A DNA stretch of 6,221 nucleotides from Bacteroidota bacterium (GTDB lineage Bacteria > Bacteroidota > Bacteroidia > Chitinophagales > Chitinophagaceae): assembly GCA_947454745.1 (NCBI GenBank), contig CANGMV010000074.1:1-6221 (forward strand). The letters are read 5' to 3'. The notes under the pieces were generated by a model. It did not search any database, was not told where the DNA came from, and saw nothing but the letters and a program-made list of their open reading frames with translations. This document shows positions 1-5,998 of this stretch, piece after piece. The position numbers and the translations under genes were made by a program. Position 1 is the stretch's first letter; each line of letters begins with the position of its first letter.

Positions 1-569
1 CCACATGCACTGCCCGCTCCGTGTGCTGGATAAATTACAATATCATCAGACAATGGCATGATTTTATTACGCAATGAATCATACAAATGTGCCGCTAATA
101 TTTCCTGTGTTAATTCCGCTTTTACTTTTTGTGCTAAGTCGGGGCGGCCTACATCACCAATAAATAAAGTGTCTCCACTAAACAAAGCCACTTCCTTTCC
201 GTTTTCATCTATCAGCAAATAACAAGTGCTCTCCATGGTATGACCTGGTGTATGTATTACTTTAATTTTTACCTTTCCTAACTCAAGTATTTCTCCATCT
301 TTAGCTGAATGAAAATCAAAAGCAGGTGCAGCAGTAGGACCATATACAATAGTAGCACCGGTTTTTTTAGCAAGGTCTACATGTCCTGAAACAAAATCGG
401 CATGAAAATGTGTTTCTAATACATATTTTATTTGCGCTTTGTCTACAAATGCTTTTTGTAAATAGGCATCTACTTCTCTTAATGGATCAATGATAGCCAC
501 TTCGCCTTCACTCATAATATAATAAGCACCTTGTGCAAGACAACCCGTATAAATTTGTTCTACTTTCAT
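1..569 (-). CDS. MBL-fold persulfide dioxygenase-like hydrolase, N-terminal part (3' end outside window)
   Basis: The first 189 residues are present, starting at the ATG at 569-567; the C-terminus lies left of the window. The fold is a metallo-beta-lactamase domain: THFHADF at residues 53-59, HTPGHT at 106-111, SGDTLF at 131-136, GDVGRPDL at 138-145 and PAHGAGS at 181-187. By alignment with human ETHE1, the mononuclear iron ligands would be H54, H110 and D133. The GRPDL segment is typical of persulfide dioxygenases (ETHE1, Blh, CstB group), which oxidise glutathione or protein persulfide to sulfite in the cytoplasm. Many Bacteroidota homologues are about 440-470 residues with C-terminal rhodanese domains; whether this one has them cannot be seen here. 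There is no signal peptide. The divergent TauE/SafE gene supports a sulfur role. A glyoxalase II or other MBL hydrolase is the alternative, less likely given the motif set and neighbour. Confidence 0.85.
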   Translation of the reverse strand, partial: MKVEQIYTGCLAQGAYYIMSEGEVAIIDPLREVDAYLQKAFVDKAQIKYVLETHFHADFVSGHVDLAKKTGATIVYGPTAAPAFDFHSAKDGEILELGKVKIKVIHTPGHTMESTCYLLIDENGKEVALFSGDTLFIGDVGRPDLAQKVKAELTQEILAAHLYDSLRNKIMPLSDDIVIYPAHGAGSAC

Positions 570-623
570 TTCAGATAGTTTGATAATCTTGTTTAAAGAT
601 CCGACATAAAATTAGCTTTTCCG

Positions 624-637
624 GTGACAAAAATCAC
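624..637. promoter_or_regulatory. Crp/Fnr-family operator candidate, GTGA-N6-TCAC
   Basis: GTGA (624-627) and TCAC (634-637) form a perfect inverted repeat with the 6-bp spacing of Crp-type sites. It lies in the divergent intergenic region between the persulfide dioxygenase-like and TauE/SafE genes. Its centre is about 80 bp upstream of a possible TauE/SafE transcription start near 711, a distance used by class I Crp activators. It is also just downstream of a possible dioxygenase start near 640, where it could repress. The regulator is not in the window, so binding is inference. Confidence 0.45.
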
Positions 638-644
638 TTTTGAT

Positions 645-652
645 CAAATTTA
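645..652 (-). promoter_or_regulatory. Candidate Bacteroidota -7 element for the persulfide dioxygenase-like gene
   Basis: Read on the minus strand this is TAAATTTG, an exact match to the Bacteroidota -7 consensus TAnnTTTG. It would place the transcription start near 640 and give a leader of about 70 nt before the ATG at 569. No convincing TTG -33 element is visible at the expected spacing, so the call rests on one element in AT-rich DNA. Confidence 0.4.
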
Positions 653-670
653 TTAATTAAGTGATAAATA

Positions 671-685
671 GTACATAAATTGTAC
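671..685. promoter_or_regulatory. Short inverted repeat GTACA-N5-TGTAC, possible operator
   Basis: Perfect 5-bp arms (671-675 and 681-685) flank a 5-bp spacer. The repeat lies 33 bp upstream of the TauE/SafE start codon and would overlap the -40 to -26 region of a start near 711. The position fits an operator, but the arms are short and I cannot name a cognate regulator. Confidence 0.25.
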
Positions 686-696
686 GCCATTAACAC

Positions 697-704
697 GATG
701 TTTG
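697..704 (+). promoter_or_regulatory. Weak candidate -7 element for the TauE/SafE gene
   Basis: GATGTTTG differs from TAnnTTTG only at the first base. Transcription would begin near 711, leaving a leader of only about 7 nt before the ATG at 718. The nearest TTG (680-682) is 14 bp upstream, shorter than the usual spacing of about 17-23 bp, so an activator may be needed or the call may be wrong. Confidence 0.25.
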
Positions 705-717
705 CAAAAATTGAATC

Positions 718-1506
718 ATGGAATTGTTAGGATATGCGGCTTCTATTTTAATTGGAATTTCTTTAGGCCTTATTGGCAGTGGTGGCTCCATTTTAACAGT
801 ACCCGTGCTGGTGTATCTTTTTCATGTAGATCCATTGCTTGCAACCACTTATTCTTTATGTATCGTTGGGGTGAGTAGTATCGCTGGTGTTATTTCCCGT
901 TTAAGACAGCGACTATTGGATTTAAAAATTATTTTACTTTTTGGAGCGCCTTCTATTTTTGGCGTTTTTTTATCGAGAAAATTTATTCTACATGCCATTC
1001 CTACTCAGTTTACACTTTTTCAAAATACGACTGTAAGCAAGAATAGTTTTATCATGTTGTTTTTCGCAACGCTTATGTTGGCATCGGCCATCTCAATGAT
1101 ACTCGGTAAAAAAAATGTGGAAGTGGAAGGTCAAAAGCCTGTATACGGCTACTCGCTTTTATTTGTAGGCCTCGCCGAGGGTTTAGTTACTGGTATTGTT
1201 GGTGCTGGTGGAGGATTTCTAATCATACCTGCATTAGTGATTTTGGGTAAACTGCCTATGAAAAAAGCAATTGCTTCTTCTTTATTTATAATTACTATTA
1301 AATCATTAGTTGGCTTTAGCGGGGATTTGATGCATGTAACTGTCGACTGGAAATTCTTAGTAAGCATTGTTTTGTTGGCAACACTTGGAATAATTACCGG
1401 TAACTATTTAAATAAAAAGATGGATGGCGCTAAATTAAAAAAGGGCTTTGGATGGTTTGTGCTTAGTATGTCCCTTATCATTATGTTTGAGCAGTTTTTT
1501 GTTTAA
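718..1506 (+). CDS. TauE/SafE-family sulfite/organosulfonate exporter
   Basis: A 262-residue polytopic inner-membrane protein of the usual length for the family. It shows the internal duplication diagnostic of TauE/SafE: GLIGSGGSILTVPVL at residues 17-31 is echoed by GIVGAGGGFLIIPAL at 159-173, each followed by a Pro-then-Ser-Leu segment (P39 to SL46-47; P180 to SL188-189). About eight hydrophobic segments are visible, roughly 4-34 (two), 44-60, 70-90, 111-129, 143-177 (two), 185-203, 212-230 and 242-260; some boundaries are unclear. Family members export sulfite, sulfoacetate or related sulfur anions, though many are uncharacterised. The divergent persulfide dioxygenase-like gene, whose product would be sulfite, supports a sulfite-detoxifying role; this is inference. 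The ATG at 718 has no Shine-Dalgarno sequence, as is usual in Bacteroidota. The 49-bp gap to the convergent gene downstream has no clear terminator. Confidence 0.88.
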   Translation: MELLGYAASILIGISLGLIGSGGSILTVPVLVYLFHVDPLLATTYSLCIVGVSSIAGVISRLRQRLLDLKIILLFGAPSIFGVFLSRKFILHAIPTQFTLFQNTTVSKNSFIMLFFATLMLASAISMILGKKNVEVEGQKPVYGYSLLFVGLAEGLVTGIVGAGGGFLIIPALVILGKLPMKKAIASSLFIITIKSLVGFSGDLMHVTVDWKFLVSIVLLATLGIITGNYLNKKMDGAKLKKGFGWFVLSMSLIIMFEQFFV

Positions 1507-1555
1507 GGCATCCACTTTAACCACAAATTACTTTAGGAAAAACTACCACACTAAG

Positions 1556-2533
1556 TTATTTATGATTTCCATAAACAAAGGCTTCCATTACAAGCATGGA
1601 CTGTATCGCATCTGCGGCAGTACATGGATTATCGCCCTGTCCTAAAAAGTAAGATACACATTTTTCAATAAGATTTTGTTGATTATGCGCCGGAGGATTA
1701 AATTCAAACTGCTCCATAACTCCATTTTTTTCAACAGTGATGGTTTGACCAAATACTGGGAAACTAATTGTTCCTAATTCTCCAATGATTTTAAATTCGT
1801 CTTTTTCAATTTCTTCTTCAATTGCAAAACACCAAGCCCCCTTAAAATGAATATTGTTTTCTAATAGAATCTCGCCATGCACCGTGTCTTCTACTGCATA
1901 AAGTCCTGCTTTATTAGAAGACTTCCCGCTATACGACAAAGCTTGACCAAAAAAATATAAAACCAAATCTAACTGATGAGGGGCCAAGTCATAAAACAAA
2001 CCACCGCCTGCCAACTCTTTATCTACACGCCAATTGTTTGTATAATAATCGGGCGTACCTGCTTTTTTATGCATCGTTAAATGCACCGCACTAATTTTTC
2101 CAATATAATTTTCAGCTAATAATTCCTTCACTTTTAAAAACAAGGGTAGCGCACGACGATAATGCGCCACTACTAGTTTGCCGTTTAATTTTTCAGCCTC
2201 CTCTTGCATACGCATACAAGCTGCAACCGTTGTTGACATTGGCTTTTCTACATACACAAATTTGTTGGCGCGCAAAGCCTCCATTGCATAATCTTCGTGA
2301 ACATTGGGGGGCGTGGCAATATAAACTGCGTCAATTTCGCGATGATTTATTAATTCAGATGCGTTTGTAAATGCATAGGGCACATGATGTCGTTCGGCAT
2401 AATCTTTTAACAAAGCTTCGTTACGACGCATCACACCCATTAAAATTGAATTCGGTACTTTATTAAAAGCAGGACCACTTTTTTGCTCAGTTACATTGCC
2501 GCAACCAATCATACCCCATCTAATTTTATTCAT
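1556..2533 (-). CDS. Gfo/Idh/MocA-family NAD(P)-dependent oxidoreductase
   Basis: A 325-residue cytoplasmic enzyme of typical family length. The N-terminal Rossmann fold begins with GMIGCGNVTE (residues 7-16), a GxGxx[T/G] dinucleotide-binding loop. ATPPNVH at 73-79 and VEKP at 95-98 follow; K97 of EKP is the conserved family lysine near the nicotinamide. The C-terminal alpha/beta domain carries GGGLFYDLAPHQLD at 176-189, with D182 and H186 at the usual catalytic positions. The family oxidises or reduces sugars, inositols, dihydrodiols and similar substrates; nothing here fixes the substrate. It begins 12 bp after the S9 peptidase stop on the same strand, so the two are probably co-transcribed, although no pathway link is obvious. 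There is no signal peptide, unlike the secreted Gfo members of some Bacteroidota. The family assignment is firm and the specific reaction is unknown. Confidence 0.92.
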   Translation of the reverse strand: MNKIRWGMIGCGNVTEQKSGPAFNKVPNSILMGVMRRNEALLKDYAERHHVPYAFTNASELINHREIDAVYIATPPNVHEDYAMEALRANKFVYVEKPMSTTVAACMRMQEEAEKLNGKLVVAHYRRALPLFLKVKELLAENYIGKISAVHLTMHKKAGTPDYYTNNWRVDKELAGGGLFYDLAPHQLDLVLYFFGQALSYSGKSSNKAGLYAVEDTVHGEILLENNIHFKGAWCFAIEEEIEKDEFKIIGELGTISFPVFGQTITVEKNGVMEQFEFNPPAHNQQNLIEKCVSYFLGQGDNPCTAADAIQSMLVMEAFVYGNHK

Positions 2534-2545
2534 ATTAAAGTACTA

Positions 2546-4540
2546 CTAGTTTAAATATTTTTTGAACCACTCTAAATGACTATTGAATCTATGCACTAAA
2601 TAACTAGGAACCCGAATGCCATGATTTTGATTTGGATAAATAATTAATTGCGTAGGCGTTCCTACCGACTTAAATGCTTGATACATTTGCTCTGCACCAA
2701 CAACTGGAACATTAAAGTCTGCTTGACTCGCCATAAATAAAGTAGGTGTTTTTATTTCCTTCACTTTAAAGAATGGATAAGATATATCTATCCATTTTTG
2801 TAAGTTTTCCCAAGGCTTACCTAACTCCGGCTCATATTGACTAATATACTGGTCAGTACCATAAAAAGACAACATTAATGCACTTCCAGCCCCACTAACT
2901 GCAGCTTTAAAACGATGATCTGTCGCAATCGTGTAATTTGTCAAAATGCCCCCATAACTCCATCCTGCAATAGCCATTCTATTAGAATCGGCTATCCCTT
3001 CATTAATTAAATAATTTGCAGCTCCAATAATATCTTTCACCTCTTTATTTCCCCAGTCACCATAAATACATTTTGTATAATTAGCTCCCCTTCCACTACT
3101 TCCTCTATAATTTACAGCTGCTACAGCATATCCCGCAGCTGCATATATTTGTCTTGTCAAATCAAATGCATATTCATCTTGTGCAACAGGCCCGCCATGA
3201 ATAAATAAGATCAAGGGTAATTTTTTTACATTGCTATCAGGCAAATACAATATGCCATTTACTTTATTTTGATCACTTGCAATTGCTGAAAATCCTTTCA
3301 CTACAATTTTCTGAATGCTATTAACAAATACATCCTGAATATGAGTTACTTGTTTAAAAGCTTCCCCTTCATTAAAATACAATTCAAATGGTTTATTTGG
3401 GGTGCTAAATAATACAGCCATTTGCCCCGCTTCATTTACATGTAATGCGTTGTACACGCCCGCGTCATTGGTAATTGGTTTTATTTCTCCGGTTATCACA
3501 TTAAATTGTAAAACATTTTGCTTACGATCATCCTCGGCAGTAGCAAATATTTTTTTTCCATCATTTGACCAATTGAGATTATCCAAGGATAGATCTAATT
3601 TTTTAGAAACAATACTTTCTTTAAAGTTTACCAGATCAATGATCCCTAACTGTTGTAAATCATACATATCATATGGATCTTCTGAACTAGACCTTAAAAA
3701 AGCTAGTTTAGTATGGTCTGCGTTAAATATTGGATGATGATCTGCTCCCTTATAAGTAGTTAACTTTTTTGGCTTTGCATTTTTTTGAACAGCAAGTAAA
3801 AATAAATCGGTATTTGAGTTTTGATCAAAATTGGGCGTCACATTACTTTCATAAGCTATCCAATTGCCGTCATTGCTGATTGACGCATTGGTTTCATTAA
3901 ATCCACCACTAGTTAGGGTATCTAATACTTTTGTTTGTACATTAAAAACATATAAGTGTGTTTTGCGATTGTCTAAGTAACCTTCTATATCGGCCTTAAA
4001 GTGATATCGATCAATTTCGTATGGAAGTCTAATTTTTGTTTTTGAAGTATCTGCGAAACTGGGATCTTTAATTTCAAAAAGTAATTTGCTAGCATCTTTA
4101 AACCAATGATATGTAATAATCTCACCTTTTATATGTGTTAACTGAATAGGTTCACCGCCTCTTCGATCCATCAAAAACAATTGATCATCTTCCTTGTCCT
4201 CCTTTCCCGCTTGCAAATAAGAAATGTATTTTCCATCCGGACTCCAATTATAATTAGAAACAGCTTTTGACTGCTCAGTTAATGAAACTGTTTCAGTTCC
4301 ATCTTTCTTAACCATATACAACTGTGCAATATTTTTATCCTTTTGTTCATTTGCTTTTGACTGACTAAATAAAATCCAATTACCATCGGGAGAAATAATA
4401 GGATTTCCCAAGTTTGTAATATCGTATACTGAATGTGGATTTAACTTATTTAATGCTCCATTTGTTTTTTGAGCATTAAGTGAAAAATTTAAAAACAGGA
4501 TAATTAATAATGTAGTTGAGATAATACGCATAGTAATCAT
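2546..4540 (-). CDS. Secreted S9-family (prolyl oligopeptidase-type) serine peptidase
   Basis: A 664-residue exported peptidase. Residues 1-23 form a signal peptide ending SLNA before Q24. An N-terminal beta-propeller follows with several PD40/WD40-like strands: ISPDGNWILF (49-58), WSPDGKYISYL (99-109), ISNDGNWIAYES (221-232) and WSNDGKKIF (324-332). The C-terminal alpha/beta-hydrolase domain carries HGGP (448-451, oxyanion region) and the nucleophile motif GWSYGG with S528; the apparent acid is D608 in ADFNVP and the histidine is H640 in NQNHG. All three catalytic residues are present, so it should be active. S9 enzymes of this layout (DPP IV, DPP V and acylaminoacyl-peptidase-like) cleave short peptides; the subclass is not clear. 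The start may be M1 (4540) or M4 (4531); M4 gives a compact basic n-region (MRIIST) and more leader. It leads a likely two-gene unit with the Gfo-type oxidoreductase and is separated from the upstream DUF3570 gene by a terminator. Confidence 0.93.
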   Translation of the reverse strand: MITMRIISTTLLIILFLNFSLNAQKTNGALNKLNPHSVYDITNLGNPIISPDGNWILFSQSKANEQKDKNIAQLYMVKKDGTETVSLTEQSKAVSNYNWSPDGKYISYLQAGKEDKEDDQLFLMDRRGGEPIQLTHIKGEIITYHWFKDASKLLFEIKDPSFADTSKTKIRLPYEIDRYHFKADIEGYLDNRKTHLYVFNVQTKVLDTLTSGGFNETNASISNDGNWIAYESNVTPNFDQNSNTDLFLLAVQKNAKPKKLTTYKGADHHPIFNADHTKLAFLRSSSEDPYDMYDLQQLGIIDLVNFKESIVSKKLDLSLDNLNWSNDGKKIFATAEDDRKQNVLQFNVITGEIKPITNDAGVYNALHVNEAGQMAVLFSTPNKPFELYFNEGEAFKQVTHIQDVFVNSIQKIVVKGFSAIASDQNKVNGILYLPDSNVKKLPLILFIHGGPVAQDEYAFDLTRQIYAAAGYAVAAVNYRGSSGRGANYTKCIYGDWGNKEVKDIIGAANYLINEGIADSNRMAIAGWSYGGILTNYTIATDHRFKAAVSGAGSALMLSFYGTDQYISQYEPELGKPWENLQKWIDISYPFFKVKEIKTPTLFMASQADFNVPVVGAEQMYQAFKSVGTPTQLIIYPNQNHGIRVPSYLVHRFNSHLEWFKKYLN

Positions 4541-4553
4541 AAATTAATGATCT

Positions 4554-4561
4554 TAAATGTA
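4554..4561 (-). promoter_or_regulatory. Weak candidate -7 element for the S9 peptidase unit
   Basis: Read on the minus strand this is TACATTTA, one base from TAnnTTTG. It lies between the terminator of the upstream unit and the peptidase start. A start near 4547 would leave about 7 nt before the ATG at 4540, or about 16 nt before the in-frame ATG at 4531. No -33 TTG is visible. A promoter is expected here because of the terminator, but this exact site is uncertain. Confidence 0.25.
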
Positions 4562-4572
4562 CGAACTTATTT

Positions 4573-4610
4573 AAAATAAAAAAGGCGAACGCATACAAGA
4601 TGGTTCGCCT
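4573..4610 (-). terminator. Rho-independent terminator of the DUF4266-DUF3570 unit
   Basis: On the minus strand, AGGCGAAC (4610-4603) pairs perfectly with GTTCGCCT (4590-4583). Three inner pairs (4602-4600 with 4594-4592) extend the stem past one bulged base (4591), leaving a 5-nt loop. The 3' arm runs into a T-rich tract (TTTTTATTTT, 4582-4573). It lies 21 nt after the DUF3570 stop codon. The plus-strand side lacks a T tract, so it acts for minus-strand transcripts only. Confidence 0.88.
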
Positions 4611-4631
4611 CATTATTATAAAGGAAACTTA

Positions 4632-5972
4632 CTATTTAAACGTAAAGTGTAGCGATATTACATTGGAATTTAAATCGGTGGTTTGCACATAGTGGCCATA
4701 CCTTACTTCCAAGGAAGCCAAATAGCTATTTTTAAATCCACCCGGAGGCGCTGATCGCATCCCTATTCCATAATAATTACTATTAAAAGCCGAAGACGCA
4801 TAGTTACTTGTGTAGTATTGCTCTACGGGATTCCCAGCTGCATCTACTTTGTGTTGATACAATGGGGCAAAGTACTTTGTTGCCGTTTGTGTATAGTATC
4901 TGTAAAAAGGAGAGAGCGAGAAGAATGGGGTGATTTTATAAGGCACTTCAATACTCGCAGTATGAGAAGTTAATCCCCAATCGTCGGTATAATATCTATA
5001 ATAAGACCTTATAATTACATCATCCCCAATAAAGTAATTCAATCTTAGTCCAATTGGTAACTTAGTTCTCGAGTCGGGTTGTTTTTCATAACGCTCTAAG
5101 TGGTTATTAAAAATCACACGATGAAAAGGCAAACTCAAATAGCCTTCTTGTTTTACCGCGTCAAATAAAATAGCCATTTGCACGCTTTTATTAATTACCT
5201 GACTATAAGATAAAGATGCCGTAAATGTGTTTCTTGAAGCAGTTGGATAAGATGTGGACTCGGCCGTTGCACCTGGCAAATAGGAATAGGAAATACCTCT
5301 ACTTGCATTGGTTTTAATTACAAATTGATCATAAGGTGTTACCAAACTATTCGTGCCCGTTTTATACATTGTTGAGTCATCCTTAGGATAAATCAACGTT
5401 ACTTGGTCAAAATAGGCTGAGATTTTTGCACCAAACTCACCACCGGTTTTGTTTTTATAACCAACATGACCATCTAATGCAAATGAAGAATAATTATACT
5501 CATGAGAATAATAGGTACCAATACCCACTTCGGTGCCTTTATCTAAATTTTCTACCGTCCAGTTTAAAGAAGGATACACTCTTGTTCCACCTGCATTAGA
5601 AGCCCCTGTAGGTGAAATGTATTTTTGAGAAGCTGCCGTATGATGATCTACTCCTAATCCCGCTAAAATAGTATGTCGATTTCCGGTTTCACCATATCCT
5701 ACTAATTTCAATTCCAACATATTCGAAAAGTCATTCAATTGCTCCGAACCTGGAAGTGTAATTGCATTGGCTCCTAATCCCAACAAGGAAGTGCCTCCGC
5801 CTGTCACTGCAGAGTGAGATCCGTTTTGCGAATAATAACTTGTCACCAAATTAATTTCTTCCAGTTTTAAAGGACGAGATTGAAAAATATTTTCATAGTG
5901 TTGTGTTATCTGCGAATAGCCATGTAAAAACAACAAGTATAATCCAATAAGTGTAAGCGATAATTTTTTCAT
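4632..5972 (-). CDS. DUF3570 predicted outer-membrane beta-barrel protein
   Basis: A 446-residue protein with a signal peptide (MKKLSLTLIGLYLLFLHGYS, likely cut before Q21). The mature part is rich in alternating aromatic and polar strands and ends in HFTFK, the aromatic-ended C-terminus typical of outer-membrane barrels. Features I recognise from DUF3570 include SAVTGG (54-59), the VDHHTAAS segment (108-115), YPSLNWTVEN (133-142), AYFDQVTLIYP (186-196), LPFHRV (281-286), PDSRTKLPIGLR (299-310), YYRYYTDDWG (324-333), ITPFFSLSPFYRYYTQT (347-363) and RYGHY (424-428). The family has no established activity that I know of. It follows the DUF4266 lipoprotein gene after 26 bp and is closed by a terminator, so the two form the end of one operon. 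From memory, the pair commonly neighbours ApbE and thioredoxin-like genes, suggesting an envelope redox or metal-linked role; that is inference. The ATG at 5972 is supported by the signal peptide that begins there. Confidence 0.9.
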   Translation of the reverse strand: MKKLSLTLIGLYLLFLHGYSQITQHYENIFQSRPLKLEEINLVTSYYSQNGSHSAVTGGGTSLLGLGANAITLPGSEQLNDFSNMLELKLVGYGETGNRHTILAGLGVDHHTAASQKYISPTGASNAGGTRVYPSLNWTVENLDKGTEVGIGTYYSHEYNYSSFALDGHVGYKNKTGGEFGAKISAYFDQVTLIYPKDDSTMYKTGTNSLVTPYDQFVIKTNASRGISYSYLPGATAESTSYPTASRNTFTASLSYSQVINKSVQMAILFDAVKQEGYLSLPFHRVIFNNHLERYEKQPDSRTKLPIGLRLNYFIGDDVIIRSYYRYYTDDWGLTSHTASIEVPYKITPFFSLSPFYRYYTQTATKYFAPLYQHKVDAAGNPVEQYYTSNYASSAFNSNYYGIGMRSAPPGGFKNSYLASLEVRYGHYVQTTDLNSNVISLHFTFK

Positions 5973-5998
5973 TCAATACTTATAATAATTTAATCAAT

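Noticed and set aside
639..648. TTTGATCAAA palindrome as an FNR box
   Set aside because: FNR sites need TTGAT and ATCAA separated by 4 bp; here the half-sites abut, so it is not an FNR site and may be chance in AT-rich DNA.
1149..1367. 72-codon open frame on the minus strand
   Set aside because: It lies wholly antisense inside the TauE/SafE gene, resembles no family I know, and the plus-strand frame explains the sequence.
1507..1555. Possible bidirectional terminator between the convergent TauE/SafE and Gfo-type genes
   Set aside because: I looked for complementary arms on both strands and found no stem longer than a few base pairs; only short A/T runs and a repeated ACCACA are present.
1448..1645. 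65-codon open frame on the plus strand
   Set aside because: It overlaps the end of the TauE/SafE gene and the 3' end of the Gfo-type gene in other frames; its product has no recognisable features.
3402..3737. 111-codon open frame on the plus strand
   Set aside because: It is antisense within the propeller part of the S9 peptidase, which has clear PD40 motifs in the coding frame.
4583..4610. The hairpin as a terminator for plus-strand transcription
   Set aside because: The plus-strand 3' side (CATTATTATA) has no T tract and no plus-strand gene lies upstream nearby.
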